Of a DNA stretch of 64,000 nt, positions 1 through 11,475 are shown in pieces. Made by a program: the position numbers and the translations under genes. The stretch is from the NCBI GenBank assembly GCA_022747635.1, contig JAKTNV010000162.1, positions 381,501 through 445,500 of the forward strand, read 5' to 3'. The first letter of the stretch is position 1; each line of letters opens with the position of its first letter. A model generated the notes under the pieces. That model worked only from the letters and a program-made list of their open reading frames with translations. It was not told the DNA's origin and did not search any database. Origin of the DNA: Hetaerina americana (taxonomy: Eukaryota; Arthropoda; Insecta; Odonata; Calopterygidae).

Positions 1-1446
1 ATTCAATCATTTCAATCTTGCATTGAGACGTCTTTCAGCCAATGATTCCCACCCTAAATACATGAAAATTTATATAAAAACTCATACATTATGGCACCCT
101 CATTTCTTCTTCTTGGCCTTATGGTTAAGATCAAATTGAGGTCCGGCCCCCGGTGCACTTTCAAGTCCGCAATGGACCGGTAGCTTGAGCACCGAGGCCG
201 CACGGCTGCTTTAGGACCCCCGGGGGATATCTCCGTCAATCCCGTACGTATCCGAGCAGGGCGGATGATTTGAACTACGCGCGGTTTCATTTTCGGCCGC
301 GACGATGGTCAAGCGACAGTTATTCGAGCTTTACGCCCGATCGGTTTTGTTGACCTCCTCACTCCAGCAGGTATTTGTGAAAGATTATATCAACCAAAAA
401 ACCATCATCTCAAATCGCCAAACAATTTAAATGTCTTCCCGATTCCACTCGTACTGGCCCAGACCAGCCATAGAAACCGAGAAGAGGTTGAGTGCCTTCA
501 GCGCGTAACTCGGCCGCAACCTGGCCTATGCAGCTGGGAATCACGCGCTCAATGCAAATTTTGATATTTTGAAATGTTTCGTTCCGCGGTTTCTCAGACC
601 GCGGGGAAGCAGAGCGGCCCGGTCCGGAGGGGACCTGGAAGCGCACCGTGGGCCGGACTACGCTTTGATCTTAGCCATAAGGCTAAGAAGAAGAATCGGG
701 GACGAAACTGTATGATTTTTCGCGGACGGGGCTCCTACGCGCCGAAGCGCCTTGGCATGTGCCACCCGTGGGTAAAAGGGGAGGGGAGGAGTCGGGCTCG
801 AATGCCATGACGTTCCTCCTCTACTGATTGCGGGAGGAGGGGGGCGGAGGACCTAGCACGCGAGGATTCATTCTGGTGGGCGCGACGCGCTGAATTTAAA
901 ATTTATTATGTTGAAATTTTTCGTTCCGCAGTCCCTTAGAAAACGGGAAAACCCTCCGTCGCACCCCTCTGTTTCAGCATTTACATCTTTTAATCATTTT
1001 GTTAGTTGAAAAGGAAAAATTTTCAATTAACATTCCACGGTGTTTCAGGCCGTAGAATATTGTCCACCAGGCCCCGTGGTGCCATGATTTAATGCCCTCA
1101 CATGCCCCCACGTCCTTCACATAAAAACGGGGGGGGCGGGTACCATTAGAAAAGCATCCTCGCGTGCTAGTTCCTCCGCCCCATTCCACCTCTCGATTCT
1201 GCGGAGTAGGAAATTCGAGTCGTCGAGGCCCCCTACTCCACCGGGCGGTGTGTACGAAGGCACTACGGCGCTTAGGATGCGCAGTCCGGTAAAAATCATA
1301 CACTTCATCTATATCTATATAATACCCCGCAAGGGCGATTGACGTGGGGTGTTTGGTCACCAACTGTAAAAAGGAAATATACCACATGCAAAAGAAACAA
1401 CACGCAAAGATACACCCACAGCAGCGCACACACCCATGCAAAAATC

Positions 1447-4173
1447 GGATATCAAATATCGGATATTGAACATATTTTTGTCAGTACAAACGCAGACATA
1501 GTAGTTGGAACAGAAAGTTGGCTCACGGGAGATATAGCAAACAATGAGGTTTTTCCAAACGGCTTCACAATTTGCAGAAGGGACAGACCAAATAGGTTGG
1601 GTGGGGGAGTATTCATTGCAGTAAAGTCACATCTTAGTAGCCAACGATATGAATGCGACGTAGATGACATAGAAAGCGTTTGGTGCAACATTAAGGACTA
1701 CAACGACAGAAGCCTATACGTGTGTTCATTTTATAGACCCCCAGATTCTAACACAGATGTCCTACACAAGCTCGACGAACAAATATCCACTATCAGCAGC
1801 AGACAAAGCAACAGTATTACTATAATCGCTGGTGACACAAATCTACCGTCAATTGACTGGGAAAACTACTGCGTGGGAAAATCTGCCAAAAACAGAGATT
1901 CATGCCAAGAACTCCTTCATATATTCACAAAACACTCCTTAGAACAAATAGTTAAATCACCAACACGGGGCCAAAGCATACTAGACATCTTTGCGACTTC
2001 TATGCCCGAAATCATTACTAACATTGAAATAATAGACGGAATCAGTGACCATAAGGCTATTCTTGTGGAGTTAAAAACTAAGTTCGTCAAAATAAACAAA
2101 GAAAAGCGTAAAATATACCTATACAACAAGGCAAATTTTAACGGACTAAGAGAATATTTAAAGATAAAATTACCGGAATACAAGACAAAAACACTGACAA
2201 CAAATACAGAGAACACTTGGAATTATTTCTTAAATATTTTACGCGAAGGAATGAAGACGTACATCCCGTCCAAACTCAAATGCGACAGTAAGGAACCTAG
2301 ATGGTACAACGGGGAAGTCAGATCGGCATTAAGAAGGCAAAGAAAGCTACAGTCAAATTTCAAAAAGAGTTTAAAAAGTGACGATATAAGTTTTGTGAAT
2401 ACAACCAAACAGCTACTAAAAGAATGTCGTAGTAAGACGAAAAGTATTATGCGCACAGCACTACACTCTTTTAAATCTAAAATGCTAAGCGAATATCTTG
2501 AGGAAAATCCAAAGTCATTCTGGTCCTATGTTAGGGAAATACAGGGTAAACGTCCCACTGTTCACTCTTTGAAGACGGAAAATGGAGAAATCATTACAGA
2601 TAGCGTGAAAAAGGCAAATATTTTAAACCATTTTTTCCAGAGCGTCTACAACAAAAACACAAACGCACCAAACGATCCTCCACACCCACCCGGGGAACAC
2701 ATGAGCGATCTTACACTGACCGAGCAGGGAATAGTACATCTGCTCCGAAGTATCAAAGCACACAAGGCACCTGGTCCGGAAGAAATACCTGCTAGAATAT
2801 TAAAGGAATTAGCTGACGACATTGCCCCATTTTTACATATTGTTTTTCTAAAATCGATAGAAGAAGGCTCAGTGCCTCGCGACTGGAAGCTAGCCCATAT
2901 AACTCCCATCTATAAAGGCGGCGATAGGGATAAACCAACCAATTACCGACCCATTTCTTTAACATCGATCTCTTGTAAAATATTGGAACACGTTATTGTC
3001 ACTAACATTATGAAATTTCTTGATAGTAGGAAAATACTAATCCACAACCAGCACGGATTTAGGAAAAGCAGATCTTGCGAAACACAACTTGGTCTCTTCA
3101 TTCACGATATACTTAGATCGGGAGAAAACAACACCCAAGTCGATGCAGTATTCCTGGATTTCAAAAAAGCCATCGACAAAGTCCCACACAATAAATTGTT
3201 ACACAAACTTAAATACTATGGGATCAATGAGAAAATAATTAATTGGATTAGGGACTTCTTGTCAAACCGCAAACAAATAGTAGTCATAGATGGGTTGTGC
3301 TCAACGGAGAGAGATGTTACTTCGGGCGTCCCCCAGGGAAGTGTAATAGGGCCTCTTCTGTTCTTAATATACATAAATGACTTAAGCACACACGTTAGTA
3401 GCAATCTAAGGTTATTTGCTGACGACACGGTGATATACAGGGAAATAAGGAGCCAACTAGATCGCGAGCTACTCTCTAGAGACTTAGACAATATCTCGGG
3501 ATGGTGCAATAAATGGGGATTAACACTTAATATAGATAAATGTGCAGTTTTGAAATTTTGGAATAAAGGAAGCGAGGAACAGGATATAAACTACAAAATA
3601 GAGGGTTCAGTATTGACTACGGCAAATCAAGTTAAATATTTGGGGGTTGTTCTAACACCACGCCTTTCATGGGGAGCACATATCAGGACAATATGTGGAT
3701 CAGCTTTAAAGAAACTTGGCTTCATAAAACGGGTGGTGGGGAAATGTAATGAAAAAGTTAAAGAGAGGTGTTATTTTGCTCTAGTTAGACCTCATTTGGA
3801 ATATGCCGCAAGTATTTGGGATCCGTGGGAGAAAATTTGGCAAAAAGAATTAGATAAAGTCCAGAGAAAATCCGCTAGATTTGTTAAAAATTGTTATGAT
3901 AAAAACACAAGTGTAACAGGTCTCTTAGGGGATTTAGGCTGGGAACCACTTGAAGTGCGGAGAGAACAAGCGAGGCTTAGACTTTTAGAAAGGTTCAGAA
4001 CAAACGAGTTTAAATATGACACTGAAGGAATTATAATGGCCCCACACTACTTAGGTAGATCAGACCACAAAGATAAACTAAGGGAGATAGATTCCAAGAC
4101 AGATAGGTACAAATACTCATTCTTTCCCCGAACAATCAGTAATCATAATAGCAAGAAACCGAAGTCACTTTAG
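1447..4173 (+). pseudogene. CR1-like ORF2 (endonuclease-reverse transcriptase), 5'-truncated
   Basis: An open frame of about 908 codons of LINE origin encodes most of ORF2. In frame order it has a partial APE-type endonuclease (GTESW, RPNRLGGGVF, SFYRPP, AGDTN, SDHKAIL), a linker, then reverse transcriptase: HKAPGPEEIP, NYRPISLTS, GFRKSRSC, FLDFKKAID near 3151, SGVPQGSVIGPLLF near 3330, and FADD at 3415-3426. The endonuclease N-terminus with the first catalytic Asn is missing. The frame reads back without a stop into upstream satellite (to 1339), but that part is not LINE and has no ATG start. The usual Phe in FLDFKKAFD is Ile here, next to the catalytic region. The rest is free of stops, so the insertion is young, but the copy cannot make a complete enzyme. 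Confidence 0.9.
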
Positions 4174-4472
4174 AAATATTAAAAACTTTGAATTTACAAG
4201 TCGGAACAAAATTAAACACTATAGAGATGTTAGGTATACTTTCAGGTGCATGTGTATGTTAGTTGGTAGTTTGAGTGTTTGCATGTGTGTGGGGTGTAAG
4301 TGTTCATGCATGAATGTATGCCATGTTTTTTTTTATATATGATTTTGTCGTTATTGCATGCGATTTTTTTTTTTTAATTATTTTTCTTTTCTAAATTATG
4401 GGTGGTGTCCTAGCACCCCCCGCCACACGCCCTTGCGGCGGCTTGCGGGGTATTGAGTAGATGTAGATGTAG
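4174..4472 (+). other. 3' UTR of CR1-like copy 1 with terminal stem-loop
   Basis: Non-coding tail of 299 bp with T-rich runs near 4327-4380. Near the end, CCCCGC at 4418-4423 and GCGGGG at 4445-4450 can form a 6-bp stem around a short G+C-rich loop, followed by the hexamer repeat. A 3' stem-loop recognised by the element's own reverse transcriptase is known for several CR1/L2-type LINEs; its role here is inferred. The antisense of this tail is what survives as a fossil inside every satellite monomer. Confidence 0.75.
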
Positions 4473-5053
4473 AAAAATCCCTTCATCTAATACTGATGCA
4501 AACGCCTATACCGCAAAAAAACTAAAAAACTGACCCCCTTGATGCAGCACGGAAGCCATCCTACAACACGGAAGCCAGGACAAACAAGCAAGAAATTTAA
4601 ACATCACTACCACATGAAAATTTACCACGTAGCACTCCACCCCGAAAGAGTCTGTAAAAGGCAACGAATTCGACCCAACGTTGCTGGTAGCAGGAATTTC
4701 CCCCCGCTGAGAGGGACGAGGAAATGAAATGGAAACTTAAAAACAGATGAAATAAACACAAATGTGGTCATTCGGAAAGAATGGATTATAACAAAACGCA
4801 TAAGGTTAGTGGAAGAGCATGCATATAACATACAACTAATGATTTTTTAGACGCTGAGGGTGGCTAGTGGAATTTTTGCTATCTATAACCCTGCAGTTGC
4901 TATCCCGTATTGTCCGGGGGGAAATGGAGTCCTTAAGTCTTCTAGCTCTGGCATCTATTTCTTGATTTTTATATGCATGATCCAAGCGACCAATGTATAT
5001 ATTAGTACGAATAATTTGCGAGACCTCGGTGCTGAGCCATACGGATCAAATTT

Positions 5054-7072
5054 ATTCAATCATTTCAATCTTGCATTGAGACGTCTTTCAGCCAATGATT
5101 CCCACCCTAAATACATGAAAATTTATATAAAAACTCATACATTATGGCACCCTCATTTCTTCTTCTTGGCCTTATGGTTAAGATCAAATTGAGGTCCGGC
5201 CCCCGGTGCACTTTCAAGTCCGCAATGGACCGGTAGCTTGAGCACCGAGGCCGCACGGCCGCTTTAGGACCCCCGGGGGAAATCTCCGTCAATCCCGTAC
5301 GTATCCGAGCAGGGCGGATGATTTGAACTACGCGCGGTTTCATTTTCGGCCGCGACGATGGTCAAGCGACAGTTATTCGAGCTTTACGCCCGATCGGTTT
5401 TGTTGACCTCCTCACTCCAGCAGGTATTTGTGAAAGATTATATCAACCAAAAAACCATCATCTCAAATCGCCAAACAATTTAAATTTCTTCCCGATTCCA
5501 CTCGTACTGGCCCAGAGCAGCCATAGAAACCGAGAAGAGGTTGAGTGCCTTCAGCGCGTAACTCGGCCGCAACCTGGCCTATGCACCTGGGAATCACACG
5601 CTCAATGCAAACTTTGATATTTTGAAATGTTTCGTTCCGCGGTTTCTCAGACCGCGGGGAAGCAGAGCGGCCCGGTCCGGAGGGGACCTGGAAGCGCACC
5701 GTGGGCCGGACTACGCTTTAATCTTAGCCATAAGGCTAAGAAGAAGAATCGGGGACCAAACTGCATGATTTTTCGCGGACGGCGCTCCTACGCGCTGAAG
5801 CGCCTTGGCACGTGCCACCCGTGGGTAAAAGGGGAGGGGAGGAGTCGGGCTCGAATGCCACGACGTTCCTCCTCTACTGATTGCGGGAGGAGGGGGGCGG
5901 AGGACCTAGCACGCGAGGATTCATTCTGGTGGGCGCGACGCGCTGAATTTAAAATTTATTATGTTGAAATTTTTCGTTCCGCAGTCCCTTAGAAAACGGG
6001 AAAACCCTCCGTCGTACCCCTCTGTTTCAGCATTTACATCTTTTAATCATTTTGTTAGTTGAAAAGGAAAAATTTTCAATTAACATTCCACGGTGTTTCA
6101 GGCCGTAGAATATTGTCCACCAGGCCCCGTGGTGCCATGATTTAATGCCCTCACATGCCCCCACGTCCTTCACATAAAAACGGGGGGGGCGGGTACCATT
6201 AGAAAAGCATCCTCGCGTGCTAGTTCCTCCGCCCCCTTCCACCTCTCGATTCTGCGGAGTAGGAAATTCGAGTCGTCGAGGCCCCCTATTCCACCGGGCG
6301 GTGTGTACGAAGGCACTACGGCGCTTAGGATGCGCAGTCCGGTAAAAATCATACACTTCATCTATATCTATATAATACCCCGCAAGGGCGATTGACGTGG
6401 GGTGTTTGGTCACCAACTGTAAAAAGGAAATATACCACATGCAAAAGAAACAACACGCAAAGATACACCCACAGCAGCGCACACACCCATGCAAAAATCC
6501 CTTCATCCAATACTGATGCAAACGCCTATACCGCAAAAAAACTAAAAAACCGACCCCCTTGATGCAGCACGGAAGCCATCCTACAACACGGAAGCAAGGA
6601 CAAACAAGCAAGAAATTTAAACATCACCACCACATGAAAATGTACCACAAAGCACTCCACCCCGAAAGAGTCTGTAAAAGGCAGGGAATGCGACCCAACG
6701 TTGCAGGTAGCAGGAATTTCCCCCCGCGGAGAGGGACGAGGAAATGAAATGGAAACTTAAAAACAGATGAAATAAACACAAATGTGGTCATTCGGAAAGA
6801 ATGGATTATAACGAAACGCATAAGGTTAGTGGAAGAGCATGCATAATACATACAACTAATGATTTTTTAGACGCTGAGGGTGGCTAGTGGAATTTTTGCT
6901 ATCTATAACCCTGCAGTTGCTATCCCGTATTGTCCGGGGGGAAATGGAGTCCTTAAGTCTTCTAGCTCTGGCATCTATTTCTTATTTTTATATGCATGAT
7001 CCAAGCGACCAATGTATATATTAGTACGAATAATTTGCGAGACCTCGGTGCTGAGCCATGCGGATCAAATTT
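5054..7072 (+). repeat. Satellite monomer U2 (2,019 bp)
   Basis: Uninterrupted unit. It has private substitutions such as AATTTCTTCC near 5481 (AATGTCTTCC in others) and GCTGAAGCG near 5794. Terminal segment is A-type; LINE-fossil segment is the short form. Confidence 0.95.
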
Positions 7073-8145
7073 ATTCAATCATTTCAATCTTGCATTGAGA
7101 CGTCTTTCAGCCAATGATTCCCACCCTAAATCCATGAATATTTATATAAAAACTCATACATTATGGCACCCTCATTTCTTCTTCTTGGCCTTATGGTTAA
7201 GATCAAATTGAGGTCCGGCCCCCGGTGCACTTTCAAGTCCGCAATGGACCGGTAGCTTGAGCACCGAGGCCGCACGGCCGCTTTAGGACCCCCGGGGGAA
7301 CTCTCCGTCAATCCCGTACGTATCCGAGCAGGGCGGATGATTTGAACTACGCGCGGTTTCATTTTCGGCCGCGACGATGGTCAAGCGACAGTTATTCGAG
7401 CTTTACGCCCGATCGGTTTTGTTGACCTCCTCACTCCAGCAGGTATTTGTTAAAGATTATATCAACCAAAAAACCATCATCTCAAATCGCCAAACAATTT
7501 AAATGTCTTCCCGATTCCACTCGTAATGGCCCAGACCAGCCATAGAAACCGAGAAGAGGTTGAGTGCCTTCAGCGCATAAGTCGGCCGCAACCTGTACTA
7601 TGCGGCTGGGAATCACGCGCTCAATGCAAACTTTGATATTTTGAAAAGTTTCGTTCCGCGGTACTTATCAGACCGCGGGGAAGCAGAGCGGCCCGGTCCG
7701 GAGGGGACCTGGAAGCGCACCGTGGGCCGGACTACGCTTTGATCTTAGCCATAAGGCTAAGAAGAAGAATCGGGGACCAAACTGTATGATTTTTCGCGGA
7801 CGGCGCTCCTACGCGCCGAAGCGCCTTGGCACGTGCCACCCGTGGGTAAAAGGGGAGGGGAGGAGTCGGGCTCGAATGCCACGACGTTCCTCCTCTACTG
7901 ATTGCGGGAGGAGGGGGGCGGAGGACCTAGCACGCGAGGATTCATTCTGTTGGGTGCGACGCGCTGAATTTAAAATTTATTATGTTGAAATTTTTCGTTC
8001 CGCAGTCCCTTAGAAAACGGGAAAACCCTCCGTCGCACCCCTCTGTTTCAGCATTTACATCTTTTAATCATTTTGTTAGTTGAAAAGGAAAAATTTTCAA
8101 TTAACATTCCACGGTGTTTCAGGCCGTAGAATATTGTCCACCAGG

Positions 8146-8799
8146 ACCAGACCAGACCAGATCCCCTAATGACTGGGCATTTTGCCCTCATTTTATGCGC
8201 TGCTTCGGTGTGACAACGTCCACCCCTTCAGCGTTAGTGTATGTGCAGTTTGCACAGGGAAATAAATGGCGATCGAATGTGTAAATGACGAACGTGTACC
8301 TTTCCAGTGTTAGTGAAGGAGAAATTGAAAGAAAGACCTCTAGTGGGTTGGCAATTGGCCTTATCTTAAAGGAAGGACTAAAATTAGCTTAATTCTAAGG
8401 GCCGAGACATTTTGCCCAAAAACACGTCAACAGGACGGAAAAACATTTATCAATCTAAAAACTAAAATTAACATTAGATTCTGGTCTAATTAAATTCTAT
8501 ATAAGATATTTATTTTATTTTTTTTTCTCTTTTGTTGTTTTTTTTTTAAATATATATATATATATTTTTTTCTTTGGATATATATATAATTTTCTTTTTG
8601 TCCTTTTTTTTTATTTTTTTTTTAATTTTTTATGAATTTCTTAACTTTTCTTTTCAAAGTCCTTTTTTTTACATACAATGAAAGCAAATTGGCAGTTACA
8701 CAATGCCTTAAACATAAAACCTTAACTCTAGCTGAAATACATTTATAATTTTTGACACATCTATAGAAAAAGAAAGTCATAGAAAAGAATTCGGTAATG
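8146..8799 (-). other. 3' UTR of Jockey-clade A copy 1
   Basis: Non-coding 654 bp. In element sense it begins after the ORF2 stop, passes an A-rich, AT-repeat stretch (8513-8640 on the + strand as T runs and TATATA), then about 350 bp of mixed sequence, and ends in CTGGT units against the target duplication. No gene is seen in it. Confidence 0.8.
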
Positions 8800-11475
8800 T
8801 TACCGAAATAGAATTTCTTTTGGCAGTCTGTAGCTCGGATGGCGTTTTCTATGAAGGGAGTAATCCCATATGTTCTTTGTAAGCGTGTTTTGTGGAAGGG
8901 ACCTCTCGAGTCGTTCAGCTTGCGCTCGAATGAAGTCGTGTATTTTAGGTATTTTGTGTGCGTTTCTGATCTCATGTATTGGGACGAGTTTACTCTGGTT
9001 TGTGAGGTAGCGAAGTATTGTATTTTGGAATGTTTCTAAGCGTATTCTGTCTGTTTTTGTCGCGTTCCCGAAAATTTCGCAGCCGTACAGCATCCTGGGA
9101 CGGATATACGAAAGGTACAGTCTAATCTTGGTTCGGTGCGTGAGGCGCGATTTGGAGCACAAGAGTGGAGACAGAAGTGCTCTTGTGCCCTGAGCGATGT
9201 GTAAGGCATGCTGCACGTGCGTGGCCCATGTCAGTCTGTAGTCGAAGTGTATCCCTAAGAATTTGTGTGACAATTTCGTCGGAATACGCACGGATTGAAA
9301 GGTTAGAGGTTTTTTTGGGAAATAGCTTCGTCTCCTCCGAAAGTCGACAACAACACTTTTCTCAGCGTTAATTGTTACTTTCGAGTCGACGGTCCACTTT
9401 TCGAGTAAAGAGAGGTGGTTTTGTATCTTTCGGAAGGCACATGTGCCGCTCCAAGACCTTGCCGCGATAGCAGTATCGTCGGCGAACATGAAAGTTTGAG
9501 TTTGTGGAGAAGAAGGAAGATCGTTGACATAGCAGTTGAAGAGAGTAGGAGATAATATGGCGCCCTGCGGGACGCCACAATTTATCTGTTTCCCGGTTGA
9601 TAGAGCTCCGTTTTCGGCGACATGTATAGCTCGTGAAGCGAGAAAACTATGGAACATCTTGATGAGATGTAATGGAACCCCGATTTTAAATAATTTAAGT
9701 ATCAATCCATCATGCCAGACTTGGTCGAATGCCTTGGCCACATCCAAGAACAACACTGCAGTCTGTTGGTTGTTCTGCATGCCGTGGCTGATATACTCTG
9801 CTAGTCTGAGTATCTGCAGGGAGGTGGAATGTCCTTCCCGGAATCCCATTTGTTCCGGTCGTATTACGTCATTGGTCCGTAGGAAGAGGTCTAGACGGGC
9901 TTTTAAAATTGATTCAAACAGCTTAGAGATAGATGAAAGTAAGGAAATAGGTCTACGGTTTAAAGGAATTGTCGGGTCTTTGCCTGGCTTGGGAAGCAGG
10001 CACACTTTTGCTATTTTCCAGGAATCTGGAAAGTAGCAAGAGGAAAGACAGTTATTAAATAAGCCCAGTAGGTGACGAACGGCCGGCAGTGGCGCGTTCT
10101 TCAAATGCCTGTTTGAGATGTCATCAATACCCGGGGCTTTTTTCGGGTTTAAGTACTTTATTGTCATTCTAAGCTCCGTCTCAGTGACCGGCTGGAATGG
10201 AGGAGTCGGAAGGAGACCTAAGCTACTTACAGCAGCCTCGGCTTCTTCGTCCTCCCGCGTCCTTGGCCAGTCGGTTTTAAGAGTCATGGTTTCCTGGAAC
10301 GCGTTGGCTAGGATTTCTGCCTTGTCATTGGCGTCGAAGTACAGGCTGTCGTTATGCCTGATGGGCTGGTCTGGACGGCCTTTTTTGGTCAGTTGCTTAG
10401 CAACCTTCCAAAGGGATCCGTCGTCGAAGGAAAGGTTGTCGAGTTTGTCTCTCCATTGGTCATTAAACCAATTTCTGATCTCGCGTTTGACGCAGGACGC
10501 GAAAAAGTTATAACGCCGTTTATAGGCGCCATCCCTGGTTCGCGCCCATTGTCTGCGGGCCTTGTTGCGCTGTTTTATGAGTAGCAGGATGTCGTCGGGT
10601 AGGGCGTTTGAAGGAGGAGGGGGATGAGGGTACGGGAGCGATGCCAGTGCATGCGCGTCACGCATTGCCTCGGTTATGGCCAAGACATGAGCGTCAATGT
10701 CCTGCCGGGCTGAGGAGTGTGGGATTGTGATTGAGGAAAAGGCGTCTTCTGCTATGGAGGCGAACTGTTTCCAGTTCGTCTTTGAAGGAAGGGAAGGAGG
10801 CTGCTCATAAGGGACAGTCGCAATGTCGGTTTTAATCGGGTAATGATCACTGGAGAGATCGGAAAGTACAGTTGGAGTCGTTATGTAAGGCAGATTTTTC
10901 GTTAGGCAGAAATCCAGGATGTCTTCACCACCACGGCTGTCAATGTGCGTTGCCGCTAGTGGCACTTCGACGTCTACCATGATGGAATTAACAATGTTAT
11001 GCAAACGCCGGCCATTAGTATTCGCGGACCGGCACCCCCATTCCGTATGTTTTGAATTCCAATCGCCGATGGCTACGACGCGACTGTCAGTCGGGAATAA
11101 GGGACGAATTTCGTCAGGAAGAATAGTTTTACCACTAGGTTGGTAAGCTGAATAGTTGTCAAGGTCACCTATGGGAGTTGGGAGTCGTATTCCGACGCAT
11201 TCTAATGTACTAAGGGCGTATCCTTTCAGTGCTTTGTGTTTAATAGAGGATTTTACTGCGATGAGCACGCCACCACCGCGAGCGGTGGGACGGTCTCGCC
11301 GATATGTGGTATAGTTGGGCAAGTGGAATCTGTGACTGGGTGTCAGATGCGTCTCCTGAAGGGCGACTACATCGAAATTGCCAGAGCTTATAAAATTTTT
11401 GAGTTCCCGTTGGCGGCCGAGTATGCCGTTGCAATTCCAACTGAGAAGGCAAATGTTACGGAGCTTACTAGTCAT
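8800..11475 (-). CDS. Jockey-clade A ORF2: endonuclease-reverse transcriptase
   Basis: An 891-residue polyprotein that nicks target DNA and reverse-transcribes the element RNA at the nick. The N-terminal APE-type endonuclease (about 1-215) has WNCNG at 13-17, QETHL at 40-44, GGGVLIAV at 67-74, GDWN at 137-140 and SDH at 209-211. Reverse transcriptase spans about 440-720: NPKKAPGIDDIS from 443, RRPISLLSS from 507, GFREGHST from 544, FLDVAKAFD at 576-584, CGVPQGAILSP from 633 and FADD at 664-667. All catalytic Asp residues are present. The C-terminal part has no RNase H signature that I can see. The ATG at 11475 overlaps the end of ORF1 by 8 nt, which suggests translation by reinitiation. There are no stops or frameshifts. 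Confidence 0.93.
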   Translation of the reverse strand: MTSKLRNICLLSWNCNGILGRQRELKNFISSGNFDVVALQETHLTPSHRFHLPNYTTYRRDRPTARGGGVLIAVKSSIKHKALKGYALSTLECVGIRLPTPIGDLDNYSAYQPSGKTILPDEIRPLFPTDSRVVAIGDWNSKHTEWGCRSANTNGRRLHNIVNSIMVDVEVPLAATHIDSRGGEDILDFCLTKNLPYITTPTVLSDLSSDHYPIKTDIATVPYEQPPSLPSKTNWKQFASIAEDAFSSITIPHSSARQDIDAHVLAITEAMRDAHALASLPYPHPPPPSNALPDDILLLIKQRNKARRQWARTRDGAYKRRYNFFASCVKREIRNWFNDQWRDKLDNLSFDDGSLWKVAKQLTKKGRPDQPIRHNDSLYFDANDKAEILANAFQETMTLKTDWPRTREDEEAEAAVSSLGLLPTPPFQPVTETELRMTIKYLNPKKAPGIDDISNRHLKNAPLPAVRHLLGLFNNCLSSCYFPDSWKIAKVCLLPKPGKDPTIPLNRRPISLLSSISKLFESILKARLDLFLRTNDVIRPEQMGFREGHSTSLQILRLAEYISHGMQNNQQTAVLFLDVAKAFDQVWHDGLILKLFKIGVPLHLIKMFHSFLASRAIHVAENGALSTGKQINCGVPQGAILSPTLFNCYVNDLPSSPQTQTFMFADDTAIAARSWSGTCAFRKIQNHLSLLEKWTVDSKVTINAEKSVVVDFRRRRSYFPKKPLTFQSVRIPTKLSHKFLGIHFDYRLTWATHVQHALHIAQGTRALLSPLLCSKSRLTHRTKIRLYLSYIRPRMLYGCEIFGNATKTDRIRLETFQNTILRYLTNQSKLVPIHEIRNAHKIPKIHDFIRAQAERLERSLPQNTLTKNIWDYSLHRKRHPSYRLPKEILFR

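Larger units (their letters stand above)
1447..4472 (+). mobile_element. CR1/L2-group LINE, 5'-truncated copy (CR1-like copy 1)
   Basis: A 3,026-bp non-LTR retrotransposon fragment inserted in U1. The 7-bp target-site duplication AAAAATC is at 1440-1446 and 4473-4479. The 5' end is lost, so the element begins inside the endonuclease domain of ORF2. The 3' end is complete and finishes in a short hexamer run (ATGTAG units) instead of poly(A), as expected for CR1-group elements. Truncation at the 5' end with an intact 3' end is the normal outcome of incomplete target-primed reverse transcription. The longer copy at 28724-33558 is from the same subfamily. Confidence 0.93.
1..5053 (+). repeat. Satellite monomer U1, interrupted by CR1-like element
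   Basis: First unit of the array, phased on the motif ATTCAATCATTTCAATC. Satellite sequence runs 1-1446 and 4473-5053. Removing the inserted 3,026 bp and one 7-bp duplication leaves 2,020 bp. The monomer orientation is arbitrary. It carries the short form (no extra 10 bp) of the LINE-fossil segment near 1329 and the A-type terminal segment. Many short open frames occur in both strands, but they are a consequence of base composition and none has support as a gene. Confidence 0.95.

Noticed and set aside
1339..1446. Apparent fusion of satellite sequence to the N-terminus of the CR1-like ORF2
   Set aside because: The frame happens to be open across the insertion junction, but it begins at TTG and the first 36 residues are satellite. 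No genuine chimeric gene is supported.
5054..5100. Short shared string TTGCATTGAG near the unit start and, inverted, near offset 570
   Set aside because: It is only about 10-12 nt, and its placement relative to the U2-like core is not consistent with the inverted arms. It was treated as chance.
9536..10513. Open frames of 124-166 codons on the strand opposite the Jockey-clade A ORFs
   Set aside because: They are antisense shadows of ORF2 and ORF1, with no protein motif.
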